Notes: generated by a model not told the origin, from the sequence alone. A stretch of 64,000 nt of DNA from Hahella sp. (GCA_028280065.1 JANQMN010000037.1:62001-126000); one strand, 5' to 3'. Shown: positions 1-11,324, counted from the first letter of the stretch. Numbers and translations are program-made.

Positions 1-70
1 TTAAATCCAAATTATACTTGTTATTAATTAGTTATAGCTCATTTCTCAGAAATTTTCCTAACAAGTTAGC

Positions 71-1219
71 TCAACTCGCTGTTCTGTCTTGTGGAAAATG
101 ACTAATGCCGGCCGAAACTTCTTGTACAGGAATATACCGGGCACTACGCTTGGTGCGATCCTGAACCTGTCCGACCAGTTGACCACAAGCCGCATCAATG
201 TCATCACCGCGAGTGGTTCGGATAGTGGCAATATAACCGGCTTCATTGAGAACCTTTTGAAAGCGCATCACTGCATTTCGCGATGGTCTTTTGTAGTCAC
301 TCAGGGGGAACGGATTAAACGGGATCAAATTAATTTTACAGGGCAGACGCTTTAACAGCCCGACAAGTTCACGCGCATGCTCCAACTGATCGTTTACCCC
401 GGCAATCAGGGTGTATTCTACGGTGATCTTACGTTTGTCCGGAAGGTTGTCCAAATAGCGGTGACATGCATCCAACAGCGCACGTATCGGGTATTTCTTG
501 TTGACCGGCACGAGTTCATTACGGAGCTCGTCATTCGGTGCATGCAATGATATCGCCAGTGAAACGTCGGTTACTTCGCCAAGTTGATCCAGCTGCGGCA
601 CCAAACCGGAAGTACTGACCGTCAACCTTCGCTTACTGATACCGTAGGCAAAATCTTCCATCATGATATCGCATGCGGATACGACATTATCGAAGTTCAA
701 CAGCGGTTCTCCCATGCCCATAAAGACGATATTGGTCACGTGCCGGTGTTTGGTAATCTCGTCACTCCCGAACGATCGCGCAGCAATCCAGAGTTGCCCG
801 ATAATTTCTGCGCTACTGAGGTTGCGATTGAAACCTTGCTTCCCGGTCGAGCAGAAACTGCAATCCAACGAGCAACCGATTTGAGAAGACACACACAGCG
901 TACCTCTGTCGTCTTCAGGTATGAAAACCGTTTCTATGCTGCTGCCACCCGGCATTTGCATGACCCACTTGCGGGTTCCGTCCGCCGAAAAATTTTCATA
1001 GATCACTTCGGGAATGGTGATTTCGGCGATCTGTTTCAGGCGTTCGCGCAACGCTTTACTGATGTCTGTCATCAGGTCAAAATCCGAGACGCCACGTTGA
1101 TGGATCCAGCGAAGAATTTGACTGGCACGGAACTTCTTCTCGCCTAGCTGGAGAAAAAACGTCTCCAACTGGGAACGACTCATACCGAGCAAATTGACTT
1201 TTTCAGTGACCACCGTCAT
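71..1219 (-). CDS. rlmN: 23S rRNA/tRNA adenine C2-methyltransferase RlmN
   Basis: A radical-SAM enzyme of 382 residues that methylates C2 of A2503 in 23S rRNA and A37 of some tRNAs. The radical-SAM cluster motif is visible as CSLDCSFC, followed by the GMGEPLLN segment, and the C-terminal methyl-carrying cysteine lies in the AACGQL stretch. Length and motif order match the family. It lies about 170 bp downstream of ndk on the same strand, the usual gammaproteobacterial order ndk-rlmN. The start chosen gives [12 protein letters not shown], and a later Met (MSRSQLE) is less likely because the family normally begins with a KxNLLG segment. Confidence 0.96.
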   Translation of the reverse strand: MTVVTEKVNLLGMSRSQLETFFLQLGEKKFRASQILRWIHQRGVSDFDLMTDISKALRERLKQIAEITIPEVIYENFSADGTRKWVMQMPGGSSIETVFIPEDDRGTLCVSSQIGCSLDCSFCSTGKQGFNRNLSSAEIIGQLWIAARSFGSDEITKHRHVTNIVFMGMGEPLLNFDNVVSACDIMMEDFAYGISKRRLTVSTSGLVPQLDQLGEVTDVSLAISLHAPNDELRNELVPVNKKYPIRALLDACHRYLDNLPDKRKITVEYTLIAGVNDQLEHARELVGLLKRLPCKINLIPFNPFPLSDYKRPSRNAVMRFQKVLNEAGYIATIRTTRGDDIDAACGQLVGQVQDRTKRSARYIPVQEVSAGISHFPQDRTAS

Positions 1220-1387
1220 TGGCTACCTCGAAAAACAAGACTGGGAATTCAAACCAAATTTTACTGTTACTGTAACGACAAATGCAGCCTAATGGCTGCA
1301 CCTGGTTTTCTGGAGCCTTTCCTGCCAGCATGGACAAGCCCAGACAATAGGCTGATTTTGTTAACCGACCAGCCGAATATCCACGCA

Positions 1388-1816
1388 TCAACTTCTAGGG
1401 CAAAGCTCCGCATCGGCAAAGAAATAGGCAACTTCGCGCTCTGCGGAAGCCGGCGAATCCGAACCATGCACGGCATTGGCATCGATGGACTTGGCAAAGT
1501 CGGCGCGAATCGTACCCGGAGCGGCTTCCTGAGGATTCGTCGCACCCATCAACTCGCGGTTTTTCGCTATCGCACCTTCACCTTCCAATACCGATACGAC
1601 GACCGGTCCGGATGTCATAAAAGCGACTAAATCCTGAAAAAAACCACGCTCCTTATGTTCCGCATAGAACCCTTCCGCCTGTTCTTGTGAAAGGTGAAGC
1701 ATTTTTGCTCCGACGATCTGCAGGCCATTGGTTTCAAAACGGGAATAAATCTTACCAATGATATTCTTCGCAACCGCATCAGGCTTAATAATGGAAAGCG
1801 TGCGCTCAATTGCCAT
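1388..1816 (-). CDS. ndk: Nucleoside diphosphate kinase
   Basis: A 142-residue NDK that transfers phosphate from ATP to other nucleoside diphosphates through a phosphohistidine. The N-terminus [12 protein letters not shown] and the active-site stretch NAVHGSDS with the catalytic His are intact, and the length is normal. A TATAAT-like element lies on the minus strand about 45 bp upstream. In relatives ndk follows the complete isc operon. Here it follows iscS directly, separated by about 150 bp. Confidence 0.97.
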   Translation of the reverse strand: MAIERTLSIIKPDAVAKNIIGKIYSRFETNGLQIVGAKMLHLSQEQAEGFYAEHKERGFFQDLVAFMTSGPVVVSVLEGEGAIAKNRELMGATNPQEAAPGTIRADFAKSIDANAVHGSDSPASAEREVAYFFADAELCPRS

Positions 1817-1860
1817 GGATTGTTCTCCAGTCGATTTGTTGATGTTGTAAAGTGAACGCG

Positions 1861-1866
1861 ATTATA
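1861..1866 (-). promoter_or_regulatory. Candidate ndk -10 element
   Basis: Read on the minus strand this is a perfect TATAAT followed by a GC-rich CGCG stretch, about 45 bp before the ndk start. I do not see a clear -35 box at the proper distance, so this is a tentative call. It suggests that ndk has its own promoter after the shortened isc locus. Confidence 0.4.
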
Positions 1867-1970
1867 CGCATGTTGTCGGCAAAGTGATACACAGGACGGC
1901 CAGCAGTATCCAAGCTAGATTTACAGGACTTTGTTAAACTTTGGTAACAGCCTGTAATCTCCGCCGGACA

Positions 1971-3155
1971 CTAGGCTGAGGCGGCTTTGAAGGCCTGCCA
2001 TGCCGGAGAAACCCGGCGCAACCTGGCAACGGTTTCCCGTATTAAATCGGCTGCTTTTTGAACTTCCTCGGCAGTAGTAAAACGCCCCATAGAAATCCGC
2101 ATCGAACTCATCGCCAACCCATCGGTCAAACCGATAGCTTTCAGCACATAAGACGGCTCGACGGCTGCGGATGTGCAAGCGGAACCGCTGGAAAGAGCTA
2201 GATCCTTGAGCGCCATCAACAGGGTCTCCCCTTCGACATAACCGACACTAAGATTCAGCACACCGGCAACCCGATTTTCCAGGCAGCCATTCACCTGTAT
2301 GGCTTCAACATCGGCAAGCGCATCCAATAACTGCGTGCGCAGGCTTAACAGGCGTTCATACTCTGAATCCAAATTTGCGACGGCTATTTCAAATGCCAAG
2401 CCCATGCCGGTAATTTGGTGGGTCGGCAGGGTACCTGAACGCATTCCTCTTTCGTGCCCGCCTCCATGGATTAACGGATCTAACGCAACGAATGGTTTAC
2501 GGCGCACATAAAGGGCGCCGATACCTTTCGGCCCGTAAACCTTGTGTGCGCAACAGGAAAGCAAATCGACCTTAAATTCATTGACGCAGACTGCCACCTT
2601 GCCGACACTCTGGGCGGCATCGACATGAAAGTAGGCGTTATGTCTACTCAATAACTCGCCAATTTCCCGGATCGGATTTACCGTGCCAAGCTCATTATTT
2701 ACGTGCATGATAGACACCAGTATGGTGTCGTCACGTAATGCCTGGTGAACTTGCGCAACTGAAATCACTCCCGTGTGGTCCGGGCGAATATAAGTGACCT
2801 CAAAGCCTAGCTCTTCCAGAAAGGTACAGCTGTCCAGCACCGCCTTATGTTCAATCGCCGAGGTAATTATATGTTTTCCCTTGTCGCCATGGGCGGAGGC
2901 GATACCCTTAATGGCAAGATTGTCCGATTCGGTAGCGCCACTAGTCCAAACAACTTCCCTGGGCTCCGCACCGATGGCGTCTGCGACCTGTCGTCGCGCC
3001 TTTTCCACGGCCTCTTCCGCCTGCCAGCCATAACGATGCGACCGTGAAGCCGGGTTGGCAAAGATGCCATCCAAGGTCAGATGCTTTGCCATATGCTCCG
3101 CGACCTGTGGGTCTACGGGAGTAGTCGCGGCATAATCAAGATAAATGGGTTGCAT
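1971..3155 (-). CDS. iscS: Cysteine desulfurase IscS, C-terminal tail missing
   Basis: A PLP-dependent cysteine desulfurase of 394 residues that takes sulfur from cysteine for Fe-S cluster and thio-nucleoside synthesis. The PLP lysine motif [11 protein letters not shown] is present, and the catalytic cysteine is at residue 327 in SGSACTSAA (E. coli Cys328). The protein ends [12 protein letters not shown]. IscS proteins of about 404 residues continue with a tail ending in EWAHH or similar that contacts IscU, and that tail is absent. No iscU, iscA, hscB, hscA or fdx follows: the next gene is ndk. Housekeeping IscS remains the best assignment because iscR is directly upstream and the body of the protein is IscS-like. 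Confidence 0.93.
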   Translation of the reverse strand: MQPIYLDYAATTPVDPQVAEHMAKHLTLDGIFANPASRSHRYGWQAEEAVEKARRQVADAIGAEPREVVWTSGATESDNLAIKGIASAHGDKGKHIITSAIEHKAVLDSCTFLEELGFEVTYIRPDHTGVISVAQVHQALRDDTILVSIMHVNNELGTVNPIREIGELLSRHNAYFHVDAAQSVGKVAVCVNEFKVDLLSCCAHKVYGPKGIGALYVRRKPFVALDPLIHGGGHERGMRSGTLPTHQITGMGLAFEIAVANLDSEYERLLSLRTQLLDALADVEAIQVNGCLENRVAGVLNLSVGYVEGETLLMALKDLALSSGSACTSAAVEPSYVLKAIGLTDGLAMSSMRISMGRFTTAEEVQKAADLIRETVARLRRVSPAWQAFKAASA

Positions 3156-3224
3156 GTACTTTTCTCCAGAGATCCCTAAAGCCGGTGAGTCGGTAAATTG
3201 CTATCGGGCATCAGTAAACACCAG

Positions 3225-3704
3225 CTAACCGGCAGACTGACTAGTTTCTATCTTCCTAGGTATTTCCGATACCAGTTGCTGGCGTTGGGCTATTTTTTTA
3301 ACCTGTATATCCTCCATCAATTGCGCCAGGGAAACCGCATCTAAAAACTGCTGAATGTGGTCACTGAGATCATGCCACAGGAAGTGGGTAAGGCACATTT
3401 CACCATTCTGGCAGTTAGTGTTTTTTCCGCACCGGGTAGCATCAATGGATTCGTTGACCGCATCGATAATCGCGGATATCGCAATTTGATCGGGTGCAAC
3501 GGCGAGCCGGTAGCCGCCGCCCGGTCCACGAACGCTGGCCACCAGTTTTGCCTTACGTAATCGCGAAAACAATTGCTCTAAATAGGATAGGGAAATAGCT
3601 TGTCTAGCGGATATATCGGCGAGGCTGACGGGTTGGCTTACTGAATGCAGCGCCAGGTCCAGCATTGCCGTTACCGCATATCGACCTTTCGTTGTTAATC
3701 GCAT
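3225..3704 (-). CDS. iscR: Fe-S cluster responsive regulator IscR
   Basis: An Rrf2-family winged-helix repressor of 159 residues. The N-terminal [16 protein letters not shown] helix is typical, and the [2Fe-2S] ligands are all present at Cys92, Cys98, Cys104 and His107 ([16 protein letters not shown]). It normally senses cluster supply and represses isc and related genes. It sits 69 bp upstream of iscS and about 95 bp downstream of trmJ, the normal position. A good sigma70-type promoter lies directly upstream. With only iscS left in the locus, its regulatory targets must lie mostly elsewhere. Confidence 0.95.
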   Translation of the reverse strand: MRLTTKGRYAVTAMLDLALHSVSQPVSLADISARQAISLSYLEQLFSRLRKAKLVASVRGPGGGYRLAVAPDQIAISAIIDAVNESIDATRCGKNTNCQNGEMCLTHFLWHDLSDHIQQFLDAVSLAQLMEDIQVKKIAQRQQLVSEIPRKIETSQSAG

Positions 3705-3745
3705 TGAACCTAATACCTCAATAGACCGCTATGGCGCAAGCGCGA

Positions 3746-3774
3746 ATTATGGAATAACCCCACATTTTGATCAA
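3746..3774 (-). promoter_or_regulatory. Promoter of iscR-iscS
   Basis: On the minus strand a TTGATC -35 box (3769-3774) and a CATAAT -10 box (3746-3751) are separated by exactly 17 bp, about 40 bp before the iscR start. The region between the -10 box and the start is where an IscR operator would be expected, but I cannot match a full type 1 site by eye. Confidence 0.6.
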
Positions 3775-3799
3775 GTATTAGCCGTGACTGCAAGCCGAA

Positions 3800-4609
3800 T
3801 CACTTACGTGGACTGTTCTCTTTCTGAGGATCCCAGGTTCCGACCGTTTTTTGTACCGACTTTAAGAAACCTCGAAGAATATTCACTTCCATACGATCCA
3901 GCGGAGTCCTCTGAAACAGCCGCCTCAATCGGGGCATTAGCTGTCGAGGCCGCTTCGGATCATGAAATCCTACATCAATCAGTGTCTTTTCCAGATGTTG
4001 GAAAAACTTCTCAAGTTCATTATGTGTGGCCGGCTGTTCATCCCAGCCTGGATCCCCAGGAGCCAAAACTGGCGTGGAGTGGTCGATTGAACCGCCGGTT
4101 ATTGCCGTCAAATACAGTTCATAACAAATAATCTGCACTGCCATTGCAATATTCAAAGAGGAGTACGCGGGGTTACTGGGAATGTGAACATGGCGCTGGC
4201 AGTGCTGCAGTTCTTCGTTGCTGAGCCCACTGTCTTCGCGACCAAAGAGTATCGCGACCCTGCCATCCTCCTGAGGACCGGCATTCTTATGGTTGTCGAT
4301 ATGCTGTTGAATTTCCCTGCACATTTCTCTGGGATTGGTCACCGGCCAGGTAAGATGCCGGCTCCTGGCACTTGCGCCGATCACCCAACTACAATCGCCT
4401 ATCGCGTCCCGCAGCTCCTCCACTACCCTTGCCTGCCGTAAAATATCGTTTGCCCCGGAAGAGCGCCGCTCAGCCTCTTCGCTGGGAAATTCAGCGGGAT
4501 TGACCAGGTACAGATGCTCCAGCTGCATGTTTTTCATCGCCCTTGCCACCGCACCGATGTTGCCAGGATGGGAAGTTTCAACCAATACTATTCTGATTTG
4601 CGCAAGCAT
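3800..4609 (-). CDS. trmJ: tRNA (Cm32/Um32) 2'-O-methyltransferase TrmJ
   Basis: A SPOUT-class RNA methyltransferase of 269 residues that 2'-O-methylates position 32 of several tRNAs. Family motifs visible are VETSHPGNIGAVARAMKNM near the N-terminus, FGREDSGLSNEEL in the middle and IPSNPAYSSLNIAMAVQ in the knot region. It is directly upstream of iscR, as in many gammaproteobacteria, and divergent from suhB. Confidence 0.95.
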   Translation of the reverse strand: MLAQIRIVLVETSHPGNIGAVARAMKNMQLEHLYLVNPAEFPSEEAERRSSGANDILRQARVVEELRDAIGDCSWVIGASARSRHLTWPVTNPREMCREIQQHIDNHKNAGPQEDGRVAILFGREDSGLSNEELQHCQRHVHIPSNPAYSSLNIAMAVQIICYELYLTAITGGSIDHSTPVLAPGDPGWDEQPATHNELEKFFQHLEKTLIDVGFHDPKRPRQLMPRLRRLFQRTPLDRMEVNILRGFLKSVQKTVGTWDPQKENSPRK

Positions 4610-4693
4610 GAGTTCACTATCTCTATTTATCTTCTATCGGAGCTAAGAATGAGTAAATGATAAATCCACTCAAGAAAGGATGAGCTTACCGTT

Positions 4694-4707
4694 TGATACT
4701 GGTATCA
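4694..4707. promoter_or_regulatory. Palindrome upstream of suhB
   Basis: A perfect inverted repeat TGATAC-TG-GTATCA lies in the trmJ/suhB divergent region, about 70 bp before the suhB start. It could be an operator, and the TATCAT half also resembles an extended -10 element. Function is not established from the sequence. Confidence 0.35.
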
Positions 4708-4778
4708 TTAGCGCCCTTTTTCGCTCTTTAAGTTTTTCGTTTTCCAACGTCAAGACCCGGCTTTAACGGAGTTAGTTT

Positions 4779-5579
4779 ATGCAACCAATGGTCAACATGG
4801 CATTGCGCGCCATTCGATCCACCAACGAACAGATCAGCTTTATTCTTGATCGTGAAGAACTATCTTTCAGCCGGCCGGAAGCGATCAGCCGGGTAGTTAC
4901 CAGGGTTAACACGACGATATACGACAGCCTTTCGCGGGCGCTGCAACGGGCATACCCAAAACACAGCATTGCCAAACATGGGGATCTCACCGGCAACAAA
5001 GGCCAATTTACCTGGCATATTCTTCCTCTGCACAACCCCACGAGTATGGTGCGAGGCCTTCCTGACTGGTGCTACTCTGTTATTTGTAAAAAGGATAATC
5101 AAGCCGAGCATGCATTAGTGATTTTCCCTGCAACCGGCGAAGAGTTTTCTGCCAGTCGAGGAAACGGGGCATCGCTCAACGATAAGCGCTTGCGTGTTTC
5201 CAACAACAAGGATATCGGTTTGGCACTGCTTTCAACCAACATCCTTGACAATATTTCCGAAGCAAAAACCAAAGAAGCACTTCTCGACATTTATTTAGAG
5301 CTCGACAAGGATGCCTTCGGTGTTCGTAGCGCCCATTGCATCCCGCAACAGCTAGTCCGGGTCGCCGCCGGAAAATTGGATGCGGCGTTGCTAATAAACA
5401 TAGATCCCACGGAAACTGCCGCCGGCTTATTGATTGCAAAAGAAGCAGGCGCTCTCACAGGCGGCTTTGACGGCCGTCCGACAACCGATAAAAGCACCGA
5501 TATGATTTGTAGCAATCCCAAAATGTTACGGGTTTTGACGCAGCGCATTCAGCCGCCGAAAGTACAGCCTGAAGAGTAA
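4779..5579 (+). CDS. suhB: SuhB homologue with catalytic site lost (probable pseudoenzyme)
   Basis: A 266-residue protein that aligns end to end with SuhB (inositol-1-monophosphatase fold). The N-terminus MQPMVNMALRAIR and the stretch FSASRGNGASLNDKRLRVS match the family. The metal-binding residues do not: the usual EE-SG segment reads KHGDL, the DPLDGT motif reads LPLHNP (Leu82 and His85 replace both aspartates), and the PWD motif reads PTE (Glu212). Phosphatase activity is therefore unlikely. In E. coli, SuhB also acts as a Nus-type factor in rRNA antitermination, and from my knowledge of the family that role does not need catalysis. The intact frame and position beside trmJ suggest the gene is under selection for a non-enzymatic role. 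Confidence 0.85.
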   Translation: MQPMVNMALRAIRSTNEQISFILDREELSFSRPEAISRVVTRVNTTIYDSLSRALQRAYPKHSIAKHGDLTGNKGQFTWHILPLHNPTSMVRGLPDWCYSVICKKDNQAEHALVIFPATGEEFSASRGNGASLNDKRLRVSNNKDIGLALLSTNILDNISEAKTKEALLDIYLELDKDAFGVRSAHCIPQQLVRVAAGKLDAALLINIDPTETAAGLLIAKEAGALTGGFDGRPTTDKSTDMICSNPKMLRVLTQRIQPPKVQPEE

Positions 5580-5581
5580 AT

Positions 5582-5600
5582 AGGGGACTGATAGTCCCCT
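5582..5600. terminator. Hairpin between convergent suhB and secF
   Basis: A perfect 8-bp stem AGGGGACT-GAT-AGTCCCCT lies just after the suhB stop and about 15 bp beyond the secF stop. There is no run of T on either side, so termination is inferred mainly from the position between two converging genes. Confidence 0.5.
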
Positions 5601-5616
5601 CGTCGCCTCGAACTAA

Positions 5617-6567
5617 TTAAGGCCGGGGAAGATTTCCTTCCTCGCCTTCCTCAACCCCTTCCTTCACCGGCAGCATCAAATCTTCCTTATTGACCCCCAT
5701 GACCAATAGGATGTTACTGGCTACGTAGATTGACGAATAGGTCCCGATGACAACGCCGACAATCAACGCCTGAGAAAACCCTGCCAGGGCTTCTCCTCCG
5801 AAAAAGTACAGGGCGATCAACACCAGCAATGTAGTGACACCCGTAACGATGGTTCTCGCCAATGTCTGGGTCAACGAGATGTTTACAATCTCCAAGGGTG
5901 TACCCTTGCGAATTTTACGAAAGTTTTCTCTAATCCGGTCGCTTACCACGATGGTGTCATTGAGCGAATAACCGATCACAGCAAGTATTGCCGCCAGAAC
6001 GTTGAGATCGAAATCCCATTGGGTTATGGAAAATACACCGAGGGTGATAATCACATCATGGGCCAACGCCGCAACCGCACCAACGGAAAACTTGAACTGA
6101 AAGCGGAAGGCTACGTACAACATGATCATCCCGAGAGCAAGGAGCAATCCAAGCCCGCCTTGCTCCTTCAATTCTTCACCGACTTGCGCGCCGACAAATT
6201 CCGAACGTACCAGGCGTACTTCTTCGCCGGTAGACTGCAGTGCGCCGACCAACTGGGAGCCTATCTGGTCGCTAAAGCCCTCCTGCAGGCGCACCATGAT
6301 ACTGGTATCCGCGCCAAACTTTTGAACCACAAAGTTGCTATACCCTTTGCCTTCCAATGTCAGCCGTATATCCTGGATTACCGGGGCTTGCGAATACTCT
6401 ACTTCCACCAGCGTACCGCCTGTGAAGTCCAGGCCCAGCGACAAGCCGCGTACCGACAACGAGATAATGGATGCCAATATTAGAATAATGGAAAGCGCCA
6501 TTGCAGGCTTGGCAAAGCCCATGAAGTTAATTACTTTTCCGTCCACAAAAGTATTTTCCTCGTTCAT
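5617..6567 (-). CDS. secF: Protein translocase subunit SecF
   Basis: A 316-residue inner-membrane protein that works with SecD to drive late steps of Sec-dependent export using the proton gradient. Six membrane spans are apparent, with the family motif LDFTGGTLVEV after the first and a C-terminal half containing IGYSLNDTIVVSDRIREN. It overlaps the end of secD by 4 bp, showing translational coupling in a yajC-secD-secF operon. Confidence 0.97.
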   Translation of the reverse strand: MNEENTFVDGKVINFMGFAKPAMALSIILILASIISLSVRGLSLGLDFTGGTLVEVEYSQAPVIQDIRLTLEGKGYSNFVVQKFGADTSIMVRLQEGFSDQIGSQLVGALQSTGEEVRLVRSEFVGAQVGEELKEQGGLGLLLALGMIMLYVAFRFQFKFSVGAVAALAHDVIITLGVFSITQWDFDLNVLAAILAVIGYSLNDTIVVSDRIRENFRKIRKGTPLEIVNISLTQTLARTIVTGVTTLLVLIALYFFGGEALAGFSQALIVGVVIGTYSSIYVASNILLVMGVNKEDLMLPVKEGVEEGEEGNLPRP

Positions 6568-8456
6568 GCGCTTGCCTCCTCAGCGTCAATGACCTTGGTG
6601 TTGCCACCAATGGATAAGGTTTTTATCTGCCTGCCGCCATAGATTAGGTTCACAACCGCCCGGGTAACCACAATCGCGGTAAACATCGAGGCTACGATGC
6701 CGATTGACAACGTAATGGCAAACCCTTTTACCGGACCGGTTCCGACAGCGAAGAGGATCAGGGCGGCAATGAGAGTGGTGATATTGGCATCGAATATCGA
6801 TACGAAAGCTCTATCGTAACCTGCATGAATCGCTGACTGAGGCGGTAGGCCATTGCGCAGCTCTTCGCGAATCCGCTCATAAATCAGTACGTTGGCGTCT
6901 ACCGCCATCCCCACCGTCAATACGATACCGGCGATTCCCGGCAAGGTAAGCGTTGCTGACAGCAACGACATCACGGCAATCACGATAAATACGTTTGCCG
7001 CCAATGCGATATTGGCCACCAGTCCGAATACGCGGTAGTAAAAGATCATGAAAATCAGAACCAATCCGAATCCCAGCAGTATGGAATTGGTACCGGCTTC
7101 AATATTTTGCTGGCCCAAAGAAGGCCCGACAGTGCGTTCTTCTACAAAATAAACCGGCGCAGTCAATGCGCCGGAGCGCAGCAAGAGCGCCAGTTCGCTT
7201 GCTTCGGCCGGGGAATCGAGTCCGGTAATCCGGAACTCATTGCCTAAAGGAGACTGAATGGTCGCCAGGCTGATAATGCCCTTCTCGACAAACCGGATCT
7301 TTTTCTCGATCACTTCGCCTTCGCTCTGAATTTGCCGGGTACGCTCCTTGTGCTCCACATACAATACTGCCATTCGCCGCTGCACGGCATTCTGGGTAAC
7401 ACGCAGCATCTTTTTGCCGCCCAGGGAGTCCAATCGGATATTCACCTGGGGTTGACCATTTTCGTCGAAACTCTGGCTGGCATTCACAACGCTGCTGCCC
7501 GTAACGATAATATCCTTTTCCAACAGGGCATCCCGCACTTCGGACCGGAACTCATGGGTTTCGGTGTCTGATGCCGAGGCATCGGGCTTGGCTTCCAAGC
7601 GGAATTCCAGGTTTGCCGTATTACCGATAATCCGTTTTGCCAATGCGGTATCTTGAACACCCGGCAACTGGATCACAATGCGCCCTCTTCCCTGTCGCTG
7701 CACCAACGGTTCCGCTACGCCGAGAGCGTTGATACGGTTACGGATGGCGCTAAGGTTTTGAGTAATGGCATAGTCTTCGATTTCCCTCACTCGGGCTTCG
7801 TCCAGGCGCAAACTCACGCCGTACATGTCATCCCGTTCAAAATCGTCGGCCACAAAATCAATGAACTCCCGTCGAGCCAGATTCAGCGCTTCATCCCTTT
7901 CGTCTTCGTTACGAAACAGAGCCTGGATTTCCGAAGGTCCGGTCATGTTGACCGAGCGGTAACGAATTTTCTCCTGGCGCAAGGTACTTTTAACATCGCT
8001 CAGGTTAACGTTCATGGTCTGCTTCAAGGCTTCCGCCAGATCCACTTCCATCAGGAAATGCACGCCTCCGCGCAAATCCAGGCCGAGTTTCATTGGCGTT
8101 GCGCCTATGTTGGTCAACCATTCGGGGGTTGTCGGCACCATGTTCAGCGCGGCCAGGTATTCCTCGCCAATTGCCCTTTGCACTACCGGCTGGGCAGCGA
8201 GTTGGCTGTCGTTATCGGTAAACCGAACGGTAATGCTGTTTCCTTCCAGCACGGCTTGTTTATAGGAGATGCCTGCACTACTTAACGCAGTTTCGGTCCG
8301 CTCCAATTGGCGCTCGGTTACCAGATCGGATGTGCTTGCACCACTGATCTGAATGGCAAAGTCATCCGGATAAATATTGGGTAACGCATAGATAAAGCCC
8401 ACTGCCAGCACGAAGATGATGACAAGCGCTTTCCATAAGGGGGTTTTGTTTAACAT
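6564..8456 (-). CDS. secD: Protein translocase subunit SecD
   Basis: A 630-residue inner-membrane protein with a first membrane span at residues 7-26, a large periplasmic domain containing the signature GLDLRGGVHFLMEVD, and five C-terminal spans with the AVDANVLIYERIREE motif. Length is typical. It pairs with SecF and YajC in the holo-translocon. The gap to yajC is about 145 bp and the overlap with secF is 4 bp. Confidence 0.97.
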   Translation of the reverse strand: MLNKTPLWKALVIIFVLAVGFIYALPNIYPDDFAIQISGASTSDLVTERQLERTETALSSAGISYKQAVLEGNSITVRFTDNDSQLAAQPVVQRAIGEEYLAALNMVPTTPEWLTNIGATPMKLGLDLRGGVHFLMEVDLAEALKQTMNVNLSDVKSTLRQEKIRYRSVNMTGPSEIQALFRNEDERDEALNLARREFIDFVADDFERDDMYGVSLRLDEARVREIEDYAITQNLSAIRNRINALGVAEPLVQRQGRGRIVIQLPGVQDTALAKRIIGNTANLEFRLEAKPDASASDTETHEFRSEVRDALLEKDIIVTGSSVVNASQSFDENGQPQVNIRLDSLGGKKMLRVTQNAVQRRMAVLYVEHKERTRQIQSEGEVIEKKIRFVEKGIISLATIQSPLGNEFRITGLDSPAEASELALLLRSGALTAPVYFVEERTVGPSLGQQNIEAGTNSILLGFGLVLIFMIFYYRVFGLVANIALAANVFIVIAVMSLLSATLTLPGIAGIVLTVGMAVDANVLIYERIREELRNGLPPQSAIHAGYDRAFVSIFDANITTLIAALILFAVGTGPVKGFAITLSIGIVASMFTAIVVTRAVVNLIYGGRQIKTLSIGGNTKVIDAEEASA

Positions 8457-8602
8457 ACCAGTCTATTCCTTTCTCCTTTTGCCGCTTATGGAACTGCTGC
8501 GCTGATGTGTCCCGGACAGAAGGCGATTTGGATAGTGCTTCAGGATGTTGGAACGATTCCCATTACCAACCCGGCACAAACACTATCCCTTGCAGCAAAT
8601 GA

Positions 8603-8965
8603 TTAAATGTCTTTTAGCGTACCTTTTGGCAACACTGTGGTAACCGCGCCTTTTTGAACCTTTACTTCCATTTTCTCGGAGACTTCCAGCACCAGGAAAT
8701 CGTCCTTAATTCTGCTGATTTTTCCAGCCAGGCCACCGTTTACCAGAACTTCGTCGCCTTTGTTCAAACCGCCGATGAGTTCCTTGTGCTCTTTGGCACG
8801 CTTGCTTTGCGGCCGCCAAACGAGAAAATAAAAAATTAAAATAAAACCACCAAGAAAAATAATTTGCATCATGGCGCCCGGACCCTGTGGACCCGCTTCC
8901 TGCGCTACTGCCAAGCCTGGCAAAACTAAAAGTGTAACCAGGGCTAGCAATCGATTAAGCAACAT
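8603..8965 (-). CDS. yajC: Sec translocon accessory subunit YajC
   Basis: A 120-residue single-pass protein. A signal-like N-terminus (residues 1-21) is followed by the span at about 33-50 and the motif YFLVWRPQSKRAKEH, then a cytoplasmic domain with GDEVLVNGGLAGKI. It sits between tgt and secD, its standard place. Confidence 0.95.
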   Translation of the reverse strand: MLLNRLLALVTLLVLPGLAVAQEAGPQGPGAMMQIIFLGGFILIFYFLVWRPQSKRAKEHKELIGGLNKGDEVLVNGGLAGKISRIKDDFLVLEVSEKMEVKVQKGAVTTVLPKGTLKDI

Positions 8966-9022
8966 AAGAACTCACTCCAAAAATTAGCTTTAATTTACTG
9001 AATATAAAACTCTTTCTACCAT

Positions 9023-10183
<1,161 letters not shown>

Positions 10184-11209
10184 TTATTCGGTACCCGAAT
10201 ATAGCAACATGGCATCGCCATAACTAAAGAACCGGTACTGCTGTTCAACCGCCTGCCGGTAGGCATGCATGATCGTTTCCTTGCCGGCGAACGCCGACAC
10301 CAGCATGAGCAGCGTCGACTTGGGCAAATGAAAGTTGGTTATCAAGGCGTCAACGCTGCGGAACTGATAACCGGGATAGATAAAAATCTGCGTATCCCCA
10401 TAGAAAGGTTTGATTCCCGATTCGTCGCTGGCACTTTCCAGAGATCTTACCGCCGTCGTTCCGACAGCAACGATCTTGTTGCCACGCGCCTTCGCTGCCC
10501 GAATTTGTGCGCAACAGTCCGTATCAACTTCCACATATTCCTTGTGCATTTGATGTTCCGACACATTTTCAACCCGAACAGGTTGAAATGTCCCTGCACC
10601 AACATGGAGGGTGACATATGCAAATTCAACCCCTCTCTGAGCAAGTTTGGTAAGTAACGGCTGGTCAAAATGCAGCCCAGCTGTCGGGGCGGCGACAGCG
10701 CCGGGAACACGGCTGTAAACCGTCTGGTAACGATCTTTATCCAGCGCTTCATCTTCACGATCGATGTAGGGCGGCAACGGTATATGGCCATGCTCTTCCA
10801 ATAATGTGGGCAAATTGCCGGAGGCTAATTTGACGAGATAGAAAGCATTGTCCCGGCCGGTCACTTCCAACATTGCATCGCCGGTCTGAATTCGGGAACC
10901 GGTCTTGGGGCTTTTGCTGGTTCGAATCTGGACAACGGCTTCTTGTTCATTCAACAGACGCTCCAGCAATATTTCAACTTTACCGCCGGAGGGTTTGTTG
11001 CCAAAAAGGCGTGCGGGAATCACCTTCGTATCATTGAATACCAGCAAGTCGCCAGGCTGCAGATATTCAACGATATCGGCGAAATGATTATGGGCGATTT
11101 GATCGGTGTGTTTTTTTACACACAAGAGGCGGCTGGAACTTCGTTCCTCCAGAGGGTACTTGGCGATGAGTCGTTCCGGTAACGCAAAGTCAAAGTCGTC
11201 AACCCGCAT
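10184..11209 (-). CDS. queA: S-adenosylmethionine:tRNA ribosyltransferase-isomerase
   Basis: The enzyme transfers and rearranges the ribosyl group of SAM onto preQ1-tRNA to make epoxyqueuosine. I place the start at the ATG giving [19 protein letters not shown], 341 residues, as in the family. The open frame continues 36 residues further upstream but that part is unlike QueA. Motifs include [15 protein letters not shown] and AAPTAGLHF. It is the first gene of the queA-tgt-yajC-secDF cluster and diverges from the tRNA-Leu gene. Confidence 0.96.
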   Translation of the reverse strand: MRVDDFDFALPERLIAKYPLEERSSSRLLCVKKHTDQIAHNHFADIVEYLQPGDLLVFNDTKVIPARLFGNKPSGGKVEILLERLLNEQEAVVQIRTSKSPKTGSRIQTGDAMLEVTGRDNAFYLVKLASGNLPTLLEEHGHIPLPPYIDREDEALDKDRYQTVYSRVPGAVAAPTAGLHFDQPLLTKLAQRGVEFAYVTLHVGAGTFQPVRVENVSEHQMHKEYVEVDTDCCAQIRAAKARGNKIVAVGTTAVRSLESASDESGIKPFYGDTQIFIYPGYQFRSVDALITNFHLPKSTLLMLVSAFAGKETIMHAYRQAVEQQYRFFSYGDAMLLYSGTE

Positions 11210-11324
11210 AAATAACTGACCATACTGCAAACTAAAAAAAGGCCGGACATAGTACAGAAAAAACCCAACTGCCGCCACTTCAGAAAGGATTCCATTGGGA
11301 AATAAGAGCAGTGCCAATAAACTG

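Noticed and set aside
584-1147. A 187-codon plus-strand frame opposite rlmN
   Set aside because: It is a shadow of rlmN with no family features.
7653-8285. A 210-codon plus-strand frame opposite secD
   Set aside because: It lies entirely within secD and shows no protein-like motif or ribosome binding site.
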